Assembly: GCF_036226505.1 (NCBI RefSeq)
Contig: NZ_CP108484.1
Location: 1,426,001-1,490,000, forward strand
DNA length: 64,000 nucleotides
Reading direction: 5' to 3'
Origin: Kitasatospora sp. NBC_01246
GTDB taxonomy: Bacteria; Actinomycetota; Actinomycetes; Streptomycetales; Streptomycetaceae
The notes beneath the pieces were generated by a model. The model searched no databases. It had not been told where the DNA came from and saw nothing but the letters and a program-made list of their open reading frames with translations. The number at the start of each line of letters is the position of its first letter. The stretch's first letter is position 1. Shown piece by piece: positions 13,101 through 21,644 of this stretch. Position numbers and translations under genes: made by a program.

Positions 13101-15326
13101 CGCCTCGGCCGCCGTGAGCGGGGCGCCGGTGACGGTGGAGACCATCGGGACGCGCGGCGGGCGGAAGGTGAGCCCGGCCACCACCTGGCGGAAGTCCGGG
13201 AGCATCGGGTCCATCAGGGGTGAGTGGAAGGCGTGGCTGACGGCGAGCCGCCTGACCCGCCGCCCCCGGGCGCGCAGTTGCTCCGCCACCTCGGCCACCA
13301 CGGTGTCGACGCCGGACAGCACGACCGATTCCGGGCCGTTGACGGCGGCGATGTCGGCGGCGCCGGTCCGGTCGCCGAGCAGGGCACGGACCTCGTCCTC
13401 GGCGGCCTCGACGGCGACCATGGCCGCGCCCTCGGCGGGCAGCGCCTGCATCAGCGTGGCGCGGGCCGCCACCAGGGCGCAGGCGTCGGACAGGTCGAGC
13501 ACCCCGGCCACGTGGGCGGCCGCGATCTCACCGACGGAGTGGCCGACGACGACGTCCGGCCGGACGCCCCAGGAGTCCAGCAGCGCGGCCAGCGCGACCT
13601 CGACGGCGAACAGCGCGGGCTGGGTCCGGCCGGTGCGGTCGAGGCCCTCGCCGGTGTCGATCGTCTCCGCCAGCGAGCCGCCGAGCAGGGCGTCCAGCCG
13701 GGCGCAGACCTCGTCGAAGGTCCGGGCGAACTCCGGGTAGGCGGCGCGGAGTTCGCGCCCCATGCCGATGCGCTGGGCGCCCTGGCCGGTGAAGACCAGG
13801 GCGAGCCTCGGCTCGTCCGCCACCGCGCCGGTCCCGGCGAGGCCGTCCAGACCGGCGAGCAGGTCGGCGGGGTCGGCGCCGACCACCACGGCGCGGTGGG
13901 AGAACACCGAGCGGGTGGTGGCCAGCGAGTGGCCGACGTCCACCGGGTCCGCGGCGGCCAGTGCGGTGAGCTTCCCCGCCTGGGCGCGCAGCGCCGCCGG
14001 GGTGTGGCCGCTCACCACCCACGGCACGGCCGGCATCGGGGTGGCGGCGGGGCGCTCGGGCCGGGCCGGGGCCTCGGTCAGGACCAGGTGGCAGTTGGTG
14101 CCGCCCATCCCGAACGAGCTGACCCCGGCCACCAGCGGCCGGTCGGGGCGGGGCCACGGACGCAGCTCGCGCGCGACCTCCAGGTGGAGTTCGGTGAGCG
14201 GGATGCCGGGGTGCGGGGTCTCGTGGTGCAGGGTGGCCGGGATGGCGCGGTGGTGGACCGCGAGCACCGCCTTGACCAGGCCGGCGATCCCGGCGGCGCC
14301 TTCGAGGTGCCCGATGTTGGTCTTGACGGAGCCGACCAGCAGCGGAGCCTCGGCGGCGCGCGGGGCGGCGAGTTCGGCGCCGAGCGCGGCCGCCTCGACC
14401 GGGTCGCCCACCGGGGTCCCGGTGCCGTGCAGTTCGACGTACTGGAGGTCGGCGGGAGTGACCCCGGCGGCCCGGTGCGCCGCGGCGAGCACGGCGCGCT
14501 GGGCGTCGACGCTCGGGGTGGCGAGACTCTCCTCGCCGCCGTGGTTGACGGCACTGCCGAGGATGGTGGCCAGCACGGTGTCGCCGTCGGCGATCGCCGC
14601 GGCCAGCGGCTTGAGCAGGACGGCGGCGGCGCCCTCGCCGCGCACGAACCCGTTGGCGCGGGCGTCGAAGGTGCGGCAGACGCCGTCGGGCGACAGACCG
14701 CCCCAGGCGGCGAGCAGCGCCTCGTTGTCGGGACCGAGCAGCAGGTTGACGCCGGCGGCGACGGCCAGTTCGGACTCGCCGCGGCGCAGGCTCTCGCAGG
14801 CCAGGTGCACGGCGACCAGGGAGGAGGACTGTCCGGTGTCGACGACCAGGCTGGGGCCGGCCGCGCCGAGGACGTGGGAGAGCCGGTTGGCGATGACGCT
14901 GCGGTGCACCCCGGTGGCGGTGTGCCGGCCGAAGGTGTCGGGGCCGGCCCGGCGGCTCAACTCGCCGTACTCGTCCCAGATCGCACCGACGAAGACGCCG
15001 AGGCGGCCGGCGTCGGCGGGGCGGATCCCGGCGTTCTCCAGGGCCTCCCAGCCGACTTCGAGCACCAGCCGCTGCTGCGGGTCGGTGGCGTCGGCCTCCG
15101 ACGGGGTCATGCCGAAGAACGCGGCGTCGAAGCGGTCGACGCCGTCGAGGTAGCTGCCCCGGGCCCGGCCGGGGCGCCCGGCGGGGGCGGCGGCGACCGC
15201 GTCGGTGCCGGTGCTCAGCAGCTGCCAGAACTCCTCGCCGCCCTGCGCACCGCGGAAGCGGCAGGACATGCCGATGACGGCTATCGCGCCGTCCGTCGCT
15301 TCGATCTCACCCACGGAGCCACTCAT
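1146..15326 (-). CDS. Type I PKS: KSQ loading module plus two extension modules (4726 aa)
   Basis: This cytosolic assembly-line enzyme starts a polyketide chain. Approximate domains by residue: KSQ 14-417, AT 505-790, ACP 889-950; KS 972-1390, AT 1464-1770, DH 1800-2080, KR 2239-2475, ACP 2519-2590; KS 2615-3040, AT 3134-3455, DH 3500-3770, ER 3975-4285, KR 4290-4545, ACP 4579-4650, then an acidic docking tail. The loading KS has Gln166 in place of Cys (VVDTGQSSS), the decarboxylating KSQ signature. Loading and module 1 ATs carry HAFH with GHSVGE (malonyl type); the module 2 AT has YGSH with GHSQGE (methylmalonyl type). Both KRs have LDD, predicted B-type. Module 1 DH has a complete H-x3-G-x4-P; module 2 DH reads [10 protein letters not shown], with Asp for the Gly. 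The loading ACP has LGLTS instead of LGxDS. Predicted product: an acetate-started diketide/triketide with one alkene and one reduced methyl-branched unit. The start ATG was chosen because the KS begins 13 residues later and GGGAGA lies upstream. Confidence 0.95.
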   Translation of the reverse strand: MSGSVGEIEATDGAIAVIGMSCRFRGAQGGEEFWQLLSTGTDAVAAAPAGRPGRARGSYLDGVDRFDAAFFGMTPSEADATDPQQRLVLEVGWEALENAGIRPADAGRLGVFVGAIWDEYGELSRRAGPDTFGRHTATGVHRSVIANRLSHVLGAAGPSLVVDTGQSSSLVAVHLACESLRRGESELAVAAGVNLLLGPDNEALLAAWGGLSPDGVCRTFDARANGFVRGEGAAAVLLKPLAAAIADGDTVLATILGSAVNHGGEESLATPSVDAQRAVLAAAHRAAGVTPADLQYVELHGTGTPVGDPVEAAALGAELAAPRAAEAPLLVGSVKTNIGHLEGAAGIAGLVKAVLAVHHRAIPATLHHETPHPGIPLTELHLEVARELRPWPRPDRPLVAGVSSFGMGGTNCHLVLTEAPARPERPAATPMPAVPWVVSGHTPAALRAQAGKLTALAAADPVDVGHSLATTRSVFSHRAVVVGADPADLLAGLDGLAGTGAVADEPRLALVFTGQGAQRIGMGRELRAAYPEFARTFDEVCARLDALLGGSLAETIDTGEGLDRTGRTQPALFAVEVALAALLDSWGVRPDVVVGHSVGEIAAAHVAGVLDLSDACALVAARATLMQALPAEGAAMVAVEAAEDEVRALLGDRTGAADIAAVNGPESVVLSGVDTVVAEVAEQLRARGRRVRRLAVSHAFHSPLMDPMLPDFRQVVAGLTFRPPRVPMVSTVTGAPLTAAEAASPDHWVRNVRQPVRFADAVRGCAATAFLEIGPDAALTGAIGDTRPEALALPALRSGQAEPPRLLNSLGRLFEHGVGVDWPRLFEGTGARRIPLPGYAFQRDRHWLGIPRGDDPVHEPSRAEALRQRLADAPDPDAATTDLVTRALARVLGTDAAGVDVDSAFRDLGLTSVTSVELRDALVAETGLPLRTGLVFDHPTPRRLAAHVHRSLFDAAPDPVAPVTVRPVAADDPVVIVGIGCRFPGGVSSPADLWDVVAGERDVISGFPADRGWAPGPVRHGGFLDGAADFDADFFGISPREALAMDPQQRLLLETAWEAFEHAGIDPHTLRGSATAVYVGASAEEYGPRRHAAPEHLNGFLLTGGSPSVMSGRIAYAFGFTGPALTVDTACSSSLVALHLAVQALRGGECALGVVGGVTVMSSPGTFVEFSRQRGLAADGRCKSFSADADGTGWSEGVGVLLVERLSDARRLGHRVLAVVRGSAVNQDGASNGLTAPNGPSQERVIRQALASAGLSAADVDAVEAHGTGTRLGDPIEAEALLATYGRGRDADRPLYLGSVKSNIGHTQAAAGVAGVIKMVMALRSGLLPRSLHLDTPTPHVDWTAGAVELLGEAREWFAGDRPRRAGVSSFGISGTNAHVILEEGDPAAVAVGGDRATMPVVPWVVSARSAEALGGQLARVAELASSGDVDPVDVGWSLVSSRAVLEHRAVVLGSDVVTAGAGAVRAGVGFLFAGQGGQRVGMGRELYEAFPVFRAAFDEVCAVLDAPVAEVVASGEGLGRTGLAQPALFALEVALFRLLASWGVAPRVLVGHSVGEIAAAHVAGVLDLVDACALVSARARLMDALPAGGAMVAVEAAEEEVLPLLAGLAEVGVAAVNSSTSVVVSGAEGAVRAVVEALPGRRTKRLEVSHAFHSPLMAPMLEDFRAVVAGLAFHPPRVAAVSTVTGLPVDGEWCDPAYWVEHVSRTVRFADAVEAAGVGAWVELGPDGVLSALVDAAAPALRGDRPECRQAVTALAHAFVHGTDVDWPALFAGHDPRLVELPTYAFQRERYWLEPVTGDVASAGLTDAAHPLLAAVVELPDGGTVLTGRISLATHPWLADHVVPGGLLLPGAAFVELAVAAGDRVGAPRIEDLTVTAPLPLAEHGVALIRVTVSAEDAAGRRDIAVDSRADAEDEWTRNASGLLGRAVAEPSVAGAWPPPEAVEVDATDVYRRLAEHGYAYGPAFRGLRRLWRAGAELCAEVERAAPAEDAFVVHPALLDAALHPWLPGATTGDGPRLLPFAWQGVEVHATGTGRLRVRITPVGPDAVGLHLADAAGRPVLTVDSLTWREARGPADAAARHLFQVDWTPVGTAGAESADQVELAWDADPAALSGPVPALVTVSVPAGGADVVASAHELTRGALRLVQGWLAQERFADACLAFVLDETDVAAAGVRGLLRSASTEHPGRFRIVAVTGRPGPAALPLPDVAEPELALRDGVVLAPRLARLAPAADAPELRFDPEGTLLLTGGTGELGASLARHLVRVHDVRRLLVLSRSGPAAPSAALLRDELAELGAEVTVAACDAADRAALDAVLRDVPAAHPVRAVVHAAGVLDDGIVTALTAERVDAVLRPKVDAAWALHEATRELDLTAFVLYSSVSAQIGAAGQANYSAANAFLDALAEHRVRHGLPATSLAWGLWAQAGGMAESLTDADMARMARTGVLPLPHDTGVRLFDLAVRQSRALVVPMRFDTAAVPGGPVPPLLRGLLRAGTPARRGAAAGPLAGAAALPVADRAAAVTGLVRDTTAAVLGHADADALDLDRTFQSLGLDSLTAVELRNGLAAALGSRVPTTLVFDYPTPRAVVAHLLAELTGEPAAEEAPGRPDRATADEPIAIVAMACRYPGEVDSPEALWRVVAEERDVVSGFPQDRGWPADLYDPDPERPGHTYATGGGFLHGAADFDAAFFDISPREALGMDPQQRLLLETAWESLERAGIDPATLRGSRTGVFAGQMYHDYAPSVDRMPEDLEGILLTGNTGSVLSGRLSYAFGLTGPAITVDTACSSSLVAVHLAAQALRAGECTMALAGGVTVMSTPGTFVEFARQRGLAPDGRSKPFSAAADGVGWSEGVGVLVLERLSDARRNGHQVLAVVRGSAVNQDGASNGLTAPNGPSQQRVIRQALANAGLTPADVDVVEAHGTGTRLGDPIEAEALLATYGRDRDADRPLYLGSVKSNLGHTQAAAGVAGIIKLVMALRHEVLPRSLYADEPSPHVDWTAGGVELLAGSRPWPAGGAARRGAVSSFGISGTNAHVIIEQPPAAVPVAPAAVRAPGVVPWVLSARSLPALRAQAGQLADRPVDDPAQVAAALLATRSEFEHRAVVLGDGAEDLRTALRAVAAGEPHARAVLGERTEEPGEVVFVFPGQGSQWIGMARELVATAPVFEQALRACDRAIGELTGWSVLAVVTGAEDAPSLDRVDVVQPALFAVMVSLAELWRSLGVHPAAVVGHSQGEIAAAHVAGGLSLADAARIVVLRSRALTELAGSGGMLSVPLPEAEVTAALAGRDGRLSVAAVNGPRATVVSGWVDALDAFEAELLAADVQVRRIPVDYGSHSVQVEPLRERLLAELGPVAPVSGTVPMWSTVTGGRLDTAEMGAAYWYENLRRTVRLDEVVGELLATGHGVFVECSPHPVLTVGIRDRAESGDRPAVAVTGSLRRDRGGLDQFLGSAAELYVRGVPVDWTRPLGAVPGRPVDLPTYPFQRERFWLGPVTAATDVTAAGLAGTGHPLVGTAVDLPDGGLVLTGRLALDTRPWLADHTVFDRVLVPGTAFADLLTAIGDRVGAPCLEEVTITAPLVVPERGGVLVRAVVSPADEEGRRRVSVHSRTGTDEAAPPWTDHVEAVLGSTGGSPVELRAWPPAGAAEVDLDGAYERLAADGYRYGPGFRGLRRLWRLGEDLYAEAVLEGEQPDGHLVHPGLFDSALHPLLLVDDREGGLPFAWQGVRVHASGATRVRARISPVGADAVSVALADGTGAPVLTVDSLVLRPAARAALAAGAGTPDALHLVDLVPLRPAPADPDTTGWAVLGELPDWWPAELGRPASFPDPAALAASAGPRPAVVLAPADRPADRADTGAGVADAARRAVHRTLDLVRSWLADERLEGTELVVLTVDSLAGDPVQAGVRGLLATAQTENPGRFRLVDLDGEAAARSLPAALATGEPQLVLRGAECFVPRLVPAASRPALPVPDSAAWRLEIPEVGTLDSLALVPADTADRPLEPGQVRVAVRAAGLNFRDVLMALGMYPGEVVLGSEGAGIVTEVAPDVTEFALGDRVVGMFFHAFGPVAVADRRMIAPMPEGWSFAEAASVPVVHLTAYYGLVDLAGLRAGERVLIHAATGGVGMAAVQLARHLGAEVYGTTSPAKQGVLRDLGVDEAHRASSRSLDFEERVRTATGGRGVHVVLNSLAREYVDASLRLTVPGGRFVEMGKTDIRAAADVARDHEGVTYRAYDLVDAGPERIGVMLREILDLFRAGALTLSPVRAWDVRRARDAFRHLREARHVGKNVLTVAPALDPDGTVLITGATGLLGGMIARHLVHAHGVRHLLLASRSGAAAEGAGPLAAELRAAGARVTLAACDTADRAALAGLLADIPEKHPLTGVVHAAGVLDDGVLTSLDAAQVDRVLRPKLDAAWHLHDLTRDLDLAAFVLYSSIAGVNGAAGQANYAAANTFLDTLAAHRAASGRAGLSLAWGLWDQASGMTGHLAEADRARMARGGLVPMTAEEGLALFDAALAAGEPVVVPARLDTRALRADPDGVPAPLRDLVRTAVVRRTAAAGGDGSQSLAERLARLSGADRRSTLLDLVTAQVAAVLGHSDPAQVRDARAFKELGVDSLTAVELRNRLAALSGLRMPVTLVFDHPSPTRVTDHILGALALPEDDEDPVMAGLRAVGDSLAGALTDEESRRRVTARLRELLDACAAPAADGAGDDDDLDAATDDELFALVDQDRP

Positions 15327-15388
15327 GCTTCCGGTTCTCCCACCGTCGATATGTTCGGGACAATGGCCGCACAGACGATCAGATACCG

Positions 15389-15436
15389 ATGCTAGGCGTG
15401 AGAACCGTTCGGGCACTCCCCTGTCAAACCCCTACC
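15389..15436 (-). promoter_or_regulatory. PKS promoter with AGGGG direct repeats at 11-bp pitch
   Basis: Read on the minus strand, GGTAGGGGTTTGACAGGGG (15436-15418) contains TAGGGG and CAGGGG exactly 11 bp apart. A TAGCAT -10 box (15394-15389) begins 29 nt after the start of the second repeat. That leaves a leader of roughly 55 nt before the PKS ATG at 15326. The same arrangement occurs at 18141-18187 and 26812-26858. Direct repeats at 11-bp pitch are characteristic of SARP binding sites, and two SARPs are encoded nearby; the assignment to a SARP is inference. Confidence 0.6.
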
Positions 15437-15536
15437 GGAGGGGTCCCCCTTACCCCTTTCCGAATATCTCCGGGGTGCGCCGGGAGTTCTGCTCCGACCT
15501 GCGGAAAGGACGCCGGCGAAGGGCCGGGAACGACGA

Positions 15537-15569
15537 ATGCGCCCGGTCCGTGGAACGGACCGGGCGCAT
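15537..15569. terminator. Perfect 15-bp hairpin with GGA loop
   Basis: ATGCGCCCGGTCCGT and its exact reverse complement flank a 3-nt loop. The hairpin lies between the leftward quinone oxidoreductase and the PKS promoter. Together with the next hairpin it probably stops transcription before the PKS promoter. There is no U-tract, as is usual for actinomycete stems. Confidence 0.6.
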
Positions 15570-15584
15570 GCGTCGTAGGGGTGA

Positions 15585-15626
15585 CCGGCGCGGTGGTCAC
15601 GGCCGCCGCCGTGACCACCGCGCCGG
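15585..15626 (-). terminator. Perfect 19-bp hairpin just after the quinone oxidoreductase
   Basis: CCGGCGCGGTGGTCACGGC at 15585-15603 pairs with its exact complement at 15608-15626 across a 4-nt loop. It begins 6 nt after the stop of the leftward oxidoreductase gene, so it is that gene's terminator. Confidence 0.75.
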
Positions 15627-15631
15627 GGGGA

Positions 15632-16615
15632 CTACGGGACCAGGACGGCCTTGCCGAGGGTGGTGCGCTCCTCGAACGCGCGGTGCGCGGCGGCGGCCTC
15701 GGCCAGCGGGAACACCTGGCCGACGACCGGCTTCAGCGAGCCGGCCGCGGCGAGGTCGAAGGCCGTCTGGCGCAGCCGGGCCCCGTACTCGGGCTGCAGG
15801 AAGACCCGCGGGCCGAAGCCGGAGACCGAGACGCCGCGGACGTACAGCATCTCGGGGTCGAACTGCGGGGCGGTGCCGCCGGCGGTGCCGTAGACGACCA
15901 GCCGGCCGAAGCCCATCGCCAGCAGGTCGAACGAGGCCTTGGAGATCTCGCCGCCGACCCCGTCGAAGGCGACCTGGACGCCGCCGGGGGCGAGGTCGCG
16001 GACGCGCTGCTCCCAGCCCTCCTCGGTGTAGTCGAGGACGTGGTCCGCCCCGAGCTCCCGGGCCAGGGTGAGCTTCTTCTCGCCGCGGGCCAGCGCGATC
16101 ACCTCGGCGCCGGCGTTCTTGGCCAGCTGGACCAGCAGGCTGCCGACACCGCCGGCGGCGGACTGGACCAGCACGACGTCCTTGGGCTGGATCGCGGCGA
16201 CCTCGGCCACGCCGACGGCGACCACGCCCTGGCCGAAGAGCGCCAGCGCCTCGTGCTCCCCCAGCCCGTCGGGGATCGCCTGGACGGCGCCGGCGGGCAG
16301 GACGGCCAGCTCGGAGTAGCCACCGGCGGTCGGGGCGGCGCCGACGACCTTCCGGCCGACCCACTCGTCACCGACACCGGCGCCGACCCGCACGACCGTG
16401 CCCGCGACCTCGAAGCCGGGGGCGTACGGCAGCGGCGGGTCCGGGAACCAGGCGAACTGCTGCATCAGGCCGGACCGGATCTGGGTCTCGGCGTAGCTGA
16501 TCCCGGCCGCGCTCACCCGGACCAGCAGCTGGCCCTCGCCCGGCTCCGGGTCCGGGACCTCGTCGACCTTGAGGACCTCGGGCGAACCGTACTCGTGGAA
16601 CCGAACAGAACGCAT
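15632..16615 (-). CDS. NADPH:quinone oxidoreductase, zinc-independent MDR family (327 aa)
   Basis: Medium-chain dehydrogenase/reductase of the quinone oxidoreductase class, predicted to reduce quinones or enones with NADPH in the cytosol. The N-terminal GroES-like fold starts MRSVRFHEYGSPEVLKV. The Rossmann part has the dinucleotide motif SAAGGVGSLLVQLAK near residue 155. The zinc ligands of alcohol dehydrogenases are absent, and the length fits the family. The start has an AAGGAG site 9 nt upstream. It is divergent from the TetR gene at 16727, and the shared 111-bp spacer holds a 21-bp palindrome, so TetR very probably represses it. This reads as a self-contained stress module beside the PKS rather than a tailoring gene, but a tailoring role cannot be excluded. 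Confidence 0.9.
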   Translation of the reverse strand: MRSVRFHEYGSPEVLKVDEVPDPEPGEGQLLVRVSAAGISYAETQIRSGLMQQFAWFPDPPLPYAPGFEVAGTVVRVGAGVGDEWVGRKVVGAAPTAGGYSELAVLPAGAVQAIPDGLGEHEALALFGQGVVAVGVAEVAAIQPKDVVLVQSAAGGVGSLLVQLAKNAGAEVIALARGEKKLTLARELGADHVLDYTEEGWEQRVRDLAPGGVQVAFDGVGGEISKASFDLLAMGFGRLVVYGTAGGTAPQFDPEMLYVRGVSVSGFGPRVFLQPEYGARLRQTAFDLAAAGSLKPVVGQVFPLAEAAAAHRAFEERTTLGKAVLVP

Positions 16616-16655
16616 GGGTGCGTCTCCTTGACTCAGCTGCCGTGAACTTCACCAT

Positions 16656-16676
16656 AAGCGGACCGGCGGTCCGCTT
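16656..16676. promoter_or_regulatory. TetR operator palindrome between oxidoreductase and regulator
   Basis: The arms AAGCGGACC and GGTCCGCTT are perfect 9-bp inverted repeats around GGC. The site sits 41 bp from the oxidoreductase start and 51 bp from the TetR start, where one dimeric repressor could block both divergent promoters. Confidence 0.75.
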
Positions 16677-16726
16677 GGTTGCGATAGCGTAGCCCCGGAT
16701 CACCGCTGGATGTCAAGGGAGCTCAT

Positions 16727-17296
16727 GTGGCCGTCAGGGAGCGCGCGGACGCCGCGCACAACCGGCGCAAGATCCTGGCCACGGCCCAGCAGCTGTTCCG
16801 GGACGGCGGCGTCGAGCACGTCTCGATGGAGGAGATCGCCGAGGCGGCCGGGGTCGGCAAGGGCACCCTGTTCCGGCGCTTCGGGAACCGCGAGGGCCTC
16901 ATCGGCGCCCTGTTCGACCAGCTCACGGAGGACTGGCAGGACGGCGCGCTCGACCGGCTGGCCGACCCGGAGGTGCCCGCCCGGGAGCGCGTGCTGCGCT
17001 TCGTCGGCGAGCTCTTCGACGAGGTCGTGGTGCCCGGCGGCCCACTGCTGCGCGCCCTGGAGAACGCCTCCCGCTCGCACGCCAACGTGGGCCGGTACCT
17101 GCTCTGGCACGACGCCCTCGCCCGGGCGATCGCCGAGGCGCGGCCGGGCGTGGACGCCGGCTTCATGGCCCACGCCGTCCTGGGCGTGCCGCGCGCGGAG
17201 TTCGTCGACCTGCTCGTCGGCACCGGGATGACCATGGACGCCGTCCGCGCCGGGGTGCTGGCGCTCACCGACTCGGTGCTCACCGCCCCCGGCTGA
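16727..17296 (+). CDS. TetR/AcrR family transcriptional regulator (189 aa)
   Basis: DNA-binding repressor. Residues 10-60 form the TetR helix-turn-helix (RRKILATAQQLFRDGG, then MEEIAEAAGVGKGTLFRRF). The remainder is the helical ligand-binding and dimer domain with a SBP-like C-terminal region. The GTG start has AAGGGAG 6 nt upstream. It is divergently transcribed from the quinone oxidoreductase with a palindromic operator between, so autoregulation and control of that enzyme by a small electrophile or quinone is the simplest model. The effector is not visible from sequence. Confidence 0.93.
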   Translation: MAVRERADAAHNRRKILATAQQLFRDGGVEHVSMEEIAEAAGVGKGTLFRRFGNREGLIGALFDQLTEDWQDGALDRLADPEVPARERVLRFVGELFDEVVVPGGPLLRALENASRSHANVGRYLLWHDALARAIAEARPGVDAGFMAHAVLGVPRAEFVDLLVGTGMTMDAVRAGVLALTDSVLTAPG

Positions 17297-17328
17297 GCCC
17301 ACCGGCCGGGCCGCCGGGCCCGCCCGCG

Positions 17329-18030
17329 TCACCAGGCCGGCGGGAACGCGTCCACCACCTGGCCGGAGACGTGCGAGGACTCGGCGGAGAGCAGGAAGCG
17401 GGCGAGCGGCAGGTTGTCCCGCACCGCCGGCAGCGCGGGGTACGGGGTCTCGCGCCCCAGGGCGTCCGCCTTGCGGGTGAGGAAGTCGCGGGAGAGCGCC
17501 GTCTCCGCGACGATGCCCAGCGCGTTGGCCCGCACGCCCGACCCGGTGAGCTCCTTGGCGAGCGTGCGCACGTAGTGCTCCAGCGCCGCCTTGGCCGAGG
17601 CGTACGCGCCGAGCATGTCGACCGGCACCCGGGCGCTGTGCGAGCCGAGGGCCAGCACGCTGCCCCGCCCGGCCGCGCGCATCGGCGGCACCGCGTAGCG
17701 CAGACAGCGGACGAAACCGAAGAACGTGGCGTCGAAGACCCGGTTCAGCTCGTCGGCGCCGACCTCCCAGCCGTACCCGACCGCCGAGGCGTCGCCCGCG
17801 CTGTAGACCAGGCCGTACGGGGCCGGCGAGACCTCCGCCACCTGGGCGAAGAACGCCGCGACGCTCTCCTCGTCGGTCACGTCGACCTGCCGGTACAGCA
17901 CGCCGCCACCGGACGGGCGGGCGCTGCGGGCGCCCGCGATCACCGTCCGGCCGGCGCCGGCGAGGTCCTCGGCCAGCGCGGCGCCGAAGCCGCTGCTCGC
18001 CCCGACTATGACGACTGCGGACTCTTCCAC
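17329..18030 (-). CDS. Short-chain dehydrogenase/reductase (233 aa)
   Basis: Classical SDR fold with the cofactor motif GASSGFG at residues 10-16, catalytic Ser in LGSHSARV, and Tyr/Lys in YASAK. The C-terminus (FLLSAESSHVSGQVVDAFPPAW) is typical of the family. The cytosolic NAD(P)H oxidoreductase substrate is unknown; its position between the PKS and the KAS III gene makes polyketide or precursor tailoring possible. The GTG start has GGGAG 6 nt upstream. It is divergent from the KAS III gene, and the spacer carries an AGGGG repeat element oriented towards KAS III. The 3' end lies 32 bp from the TetR stop (convergent). Confidence 0.88.
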   Translation of the reverse strand: MEESAVVIVGASSGFGAALAEDLAGAGRTVIAGARSARPSGGGVLYRQVDVTDEESVAAFFAQVAEVSPAPYGLVYSAGDASAVGYGWEVGADELNRVFDATFFGFVRCLRYAVPPMRAAGRGSVLALGSHSARVPVDMLGAYASAKAALEHYVRTLAKELTGSGVRANALGIVAETALSRDFLTRKADALGRETPYPALPAVRDNLPLARFLLSAESSHVSGQVVDAFPPAW

Positions 18031-18140
18031 GTCAGACTCCCGGGCTGCGGTGGTGGTACCCCTGCGGCCATTTCCGTCGAACACGGCCGATCGCTATTCT
18101 GCACACCGCTCCCGTTCCTTTCCGCGGGAAATAGGACCGG

Positions 18141-18187
18141 TAGGGGTTGTTTAGGGGCTGCCAGTACCGCGACACCCCGGTTATGCT
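18141..18187 (+). promoter_or_regulatory. KAS III promoter with TAGGGG direct repeats at 11-bp pitch
   Basis: TAGGGG occurs at 18141-18146 and again at 18152-18157, exactly 11 bp apart. The ten bases GGTAGGGGTT are identical to the PKS promoter element. A TATGCT -10 box at 18182-18187 starts 30 nt after the second repeat. The leader to the GTG at 18274 would be about 80 nt. It is a candidate SARP site and may also serve the divergent SDR. Confidence 0.6.
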
Positions 18188-18273
18188 ACTGTCCGCCGCC
18201 TTCCGAGCAGGATTTCCGGAAGTCCCGGCATTTCCTCGAATCACCCGTCCGAGCCCGCCGGGAGCAGGTTTCC

Positions 18274-19317
18274 GTGATATTCGACGACCTTTATCTGGAC
18301 GGCATCGCCGCCGTCGTCCCGGACTTCGTCACCGTCGCCGACGCGGCCGCCCGGGGGCTCTGCGACGAGGAGCTGGCGACCGGGACGGACTGGCTCTCGG
18401 TGGCCGTCGCCGGTGACGTCTCCGCACCCGACATGGCCGCCCGGGCCGGGCGGGACGCGCTGGCGATGTCCCACCACGACGCGGCGGACATCGCCGTGCT
18501 GATGCACGCCAGCGCCGGGCACCAGGGCCCCGACATCTGGTCCCCGGCGCACTACGTCCAGCGGCACACCGTCGGCGGGTACGGCCCCGCGCTGGAGGTC
18601 CGGCAGGGCTGCAGCGGCATGGTCGCCGCCCTGGAACTGGCCGGCTGCTACCTCACCGCCGCCCCGGACCGCGGCGCCGCCCTCGTCACCGCCGCCGACA
18701 ACTGGGCGCATCCGCTCATGGACCGCTGGCGCGGCACCAAGTGGGCGCTGTTCGGGGACGCCGCCTCGGCCCTCGTCCTCTCCCGCCGGCAGGGCTTCGC
18801 CCGGGTGGTGAACGTCTGCGCCTCCTCGCTGCCGGACCTGGAGGAACTGAACCGCGGCGGGGAGGCGCTCTTCCCGCCCGGGGCCACCATCGGACACCGG
18901 GTCAGGCTGCGCGAGCGGGTCGAGGCGTTCCAGGGCGACCAGGCCGAGATGGCGAGGCTCATCGGGCAGGCCGAGGCCGGGCTGATCCGCCGCACGCTCG
19001 ACGAGGCCGGTCTGAAGCCCGGCGACATCAGCCGGGTGACCCACCAGAGCGCCGGGCGCAGGAGCATCGTCGAGCACATCCTGGAGCCCTTCGACGGCGA
19101 TCTGCGGCTCGGCATGTGGGAGTTCGGCCGCCGGCTCGGCCACACCGGCGCCAGCGACCAGGTCTGCGGCCTCTACCAGCTGCTCGCCGGGCGGGAGGTC
19201 CACCCGGGCGACCACGTCATGCTGCTGGGCACGGGTGTCGGCATGGCGTTCGCCTGCGCGATCGTGCAGGTCCTGGACGAACTGCCCGCCACGGCGGCCC
19301 CGATCCCGCTGCCCTGA
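18274..19317 (+). CDS. KAS III-type acyltransferase with Cys-His-Asp triad (347 aa)
   Basis: Thiolase-fold enzyme of the FabH (ketoacyl-ACP synthase III) superfamily, of the branch used in natural product pathways to prime or transfer acyl groups. Cys113 lies in RQGCSGM. The canonical FabH Asn is absent: the corresponding stretch is GHTGASD, giving His290 and Asp295. The spacing matches the Cys-His-Asp triads described for CerJ and DpsC (His and Asp five residues apart), so acyl transfer to a sugar, alcohol or carrier is more likely than decarboxylative condensation. His257 in VTHQSAGR is also present. The GTG start follows GGGAG by 9 nt. It has its own promoter with the AGGGG repeats shared with the PKS, which ties it to the polyketide pathway. 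Acyl donor and acceptor are not visible. Confidence 0.88.
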   Translation: MIFDDLYLDGIAAVVPDFVTVADAAARGLCDEELATGTDWLSVAVAGDVSAPDMAARAGRDALAMSHHDAADIAVLMHASAGHQGPDIWSPAHYVQRHTVGGYGPALEVRQGCSGMVAALELAGCYLTAAPDRGAALVTAADNWAHPLMDRWRGTKWALFGDAASALVLSRRQGFARVVNVCASSLPDLEELNRGGEALFPPGATIGHRVRLRERVEAFQGDQAEMARLIGQAEAGLIRRTLDEAGLKPGDISRVTHQSAGRRSIVEHILEPFDGDLRLGMWEFGRRLGHTGASDQVCGLYQLLAGREVHPGDHVMLLGTGVGMAFACAIVQVLDELPATAAPIPLP

Positions 19318-19338
19318 CGCCACCCGCCGGGAACGCCC

Positions 19339-19388
19339 GGGGGCCCGTCGTTCGACTGCCGCAGGCAGTGGTCGAACGACGGGCCCCC
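19339..19388. terminator. Bidirectional terminator, 18-bp perfect stem
   Basis: GGGGGCCCGTCGTTCGAC at 19339-19356 pairs with its exact complement at 19371-19388. The loop itself contains a short TGCC/GGCA stem. It lies between the convergent KAS III and LuxR genes. Confidence 0.85.
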
Positions 19389-19401
19389 GCCGCGATCCGG
19401 C

Positions 19402-20736
19402 TCACCCCAGCTTCCTGCGCAGCTCGCTCCGGCCGGCCACCCGCAGCTTGCGGTAGGTACGGGTCAGGTGCTGTTCCACCGTGCTGACCGTGATCGACAG
19501 GGAGCGCGCGATCCGCTGGTTGGTCTCGCCCTGGGCGGCCAGCAGGGCCACCCGCTGCTCCGACGGGCTGAGCTGGTCCAGGAACCCCGCGTAGCGGTCC
19601 GTCACCTTGTAGCGGGCGACCCGGTGCGGGGCGGCGCCGGGCAGCTCGCCCCACTGCAGGGCCCGCAGCGAGGAGAGGAACCCGGGCCGCCCCGAGGTGT
19701 CCTGAAGGGTGGCGAACAGCTCCTCGCGCAGCTCCTGCCGGCGCCGGCCGCGGGCCGTCGCCCGGCCGAACACCCGGGACCGGTCGCCGGCCGGCACCGC
19801 CCGGTCCAGCTGGGAGTCGACCATGGTGAGCGCGTTGTCGTGGTCGCCGACGCCCAGGTAGGCCGCGGCGGCCGCGAGCCGCCAGGCGTAGAGGTCCGGG
19901 TCCAGCCCCCAGGACGCCAGCAGCCGGCCGCAGCTCATGAAGTCGGCCAGCGCGGACCGGTGCTCGCCGGCGGCGAGGTGGAAGTGCCCGCGGGCGTACA
20001 GGTAGCCGAGGCAGTGCCGGGTCTCGTACATCGGCGCGGGCACCGGGCGGCGCACCCACTCCTTCGCGGCGCCGGGCTCGGCGAGGTCGGTGTACCCGGC
20101 GACCAGGCAGGCCAGCGGCCCGCCGATCCAGGCGCCCCGGCGCTGCGGCGGGACCATGTCCAGCACCGCCTCCGCCCGGGCCAGCCCGACCAGGACGTCG
20201 CCCCGGTGCAGCGAGGCCTCCGCGCGGGCCGCCAGCAGCCGGGGCGCCCAGGTGTCGGCGGCGAGCCGGACGGCGTCCGGCAGCACCGCGTCGCACCAGG
20301 AGATCGCCGCCTCCGGCCGGTTGCTGTGCACCAGGGCCGTGACCGCCGCGAGCACGGCCGAGGCGGTGTCCTCGCGGAAGGCGCAGGCGGAGAGCGCGGA
20401 GGCCGCGCCGTCCGCCGGGTCCGGCAGGCCCGGGTCGCCGAGCAGCCGGCTCGCCAGGGCCCAGGCCGCCCGGTGCCGGACCGGGCCGCTGTCCTCCTCC
20501 CCGCCCGCACCGGCCGCCGGGCCGCCGGGCGGGACGCGCTCCGCGTCCGCGGCCACCGCGCGCAGCAGGCTCGGGAACTCACAGGCGACGAGCAGCCGGT
20601 CGGCCGCCGCGTCCAGGTGACGCTGATCGTCCCGGGCGCCGCCGCCCGCGTCGCGCCGCCGCTCCAGCACCGCCAGCAGGTCCTTCGCCTGCCAGAGCAA
20701 CTCGGGGGCCGTCTCGGGTCGTTCGACAAGATTCAT
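19402..20736 (-). CDS. LuxR-family regulator with helical N-terminal domain (444 aa)
   Basis: Transcriptional regulator. The C-terminal 60 residues are a LuxR/FixJ helix-turn-helix (LSPSEQRVALLAAQGETNQR, then IARSLSITVSTVEQHLTRTY). The first 370 residues are Ala/Leu-rich helical repeats resembling the TPR-like middle of LAL regulators, but there is no Walker A ATPase, so it looks like a short LAL relative. The ATG at 20736 is preceded by GGAGGG 13 nt upstream; an in-frame ATG at 20772 is an alternative. It lies between the KAS III acyltransferase and the large SARP, so it is a candidate pathway-specific activator. The convergent neighbour is separated by a strong terminator. Confidence 0.85.
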   Translation of the reverse strand: MNLVERPETAPELLWQAKDLLAVLERRRDAGGGARDDQRHLDAAADRLLVACEFPSLLRAVAADAERVPPGGPAAGAGGEEDSGPVRHRAAWALASRLLGDPGLPDPADGAASALSACAFREDTASAVLAAVTALVHSNRPEAAISWCDAVLPDAVRLAADTWAPRLLAARAEASLHRGDVLVGLARAEAVLDMVPPQRRGAWIGGPLACLVAGYTDLAEPGAAKEWVRRPVPAPMYETRHCLGYLYARGHFHLAAGEHRSALADFMSCGRLLASWGLDPDLYAWRLAAAAAYLGVGDHDNALTMVDSQLDRAVPAGDRSRVFGRATARGRRRQELREELFATLQDTSGRPGFLSSLRALQWGELPGAAPHRVARYKVTDRYAGFLDQLSPSEQRVALLAAQGETNQRIARSLSITVSTVEQHLTRTYRKLRVAGRSELRRKLG

Positions 20737-21644
20737 CGGTGGTTCGCATCCCTCCGGGACCACGGGCCGCATGGTCCGGTCATGGCGCGGGCACGGCCGG
20801 AGCACAGGCTCGGCCCGGCGCGCAGGGGCAGGCATGGGTGACGTACGGGCGGGGGCGGGGTGCGGCACGGAGCCCGTCGTCCGGCGCGAAGGCGTCCGGA
20901 AGCGGCGGTCGTCCGGCGGTCGGCCCGCCGATCGGGGTGAAGGGACGAGGGAGGACGCTCCCAGGACGCCCCGGGACGGCGCCTCGGGTGCCGCGACGCG
21001 GACGTCGGGCCGCCGGGCCGGGCCACGGGTGGCCGGGAGCGGAAGGAAGGACGGCCGCGGACGGACCGGGCGGGAGCGGCCGACGGACGCCGGGCGCACG
21101 GGCACCGGGCCGAACGGGCCGAACGTGCCGGGCGGACCTGCCGTGCGGTACCGGGCCGGTCAGGCCGGGCGGCGGCGCGCGGTCACGAGGCCTGCGGCCA
21201 CGGCGGCGGGTTCGCGCCCGGGCGGCCGAACGGCCGGCCTTCCGCGGTGTCGGGCGGTCGTGAAGTCTCGGTCATGTGGCGGCCCCCGTCGTCACTGGTA
21301 CCTGTCTACCTCTACGGACGCTCATCATGGCCGATGCCGTCCTCCGGCCGTCCTCCGGCCGTCCCCGCGCGGTCCTCCCCCGGAGCCGGTGCGATCCGAT
21401 CGTTCGGACGGAAACTCCGGGACCGTCCGGCGCGTTGGTCCGAGGGCCCGGTAGCCCGGCCGCACGCCCGCGCCGGCAGGCCCGAAGCGGGCCGGTGGTG
21501 TCCGAACCGGCCCCGCGCCCGTGCCGGAGCCGCGGCTGTCGACCGTGGAATATGGCATTCGAAGATCCGTTTGAATCCAAGTAGCATCGTGGCGAACAGC
21601 CCGCGACGGACTTGGTGACGGCGCGTCAGAACGGGGGAGGCTGA
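20737..21644. other. 908-bp intergenic region between LuxR and SARP genes
   Basis: No supported gene. Short open frames here encode Arg/Gly/Ala-rich low-complexity sequence without a start site or family match. Near the right end a possible SARP promoter is TTCGAA (21558-21563), an 18-nt spacer and TAGCAT (21582-21587). The length suggests substantial regulatory input into the two divergent regulators. No AGGGG repeat pair was found here. Confidence 0.5.

Noticed and set aside
4716..13223. Long plus-strand open frame of 2835 codons opposite the PKS
   Set aside because: Antisense shadow caused by high GC; composition is Gly/Arg/Val-rich without any domain, and the minus strand has continuous PKS domains.
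20771..21454. Plus-strand open frame of 227 codons in the LuxR/SARP spacer
   Set aside because: Arg/Gly-rich low complexity, no ribosome site, no domain.
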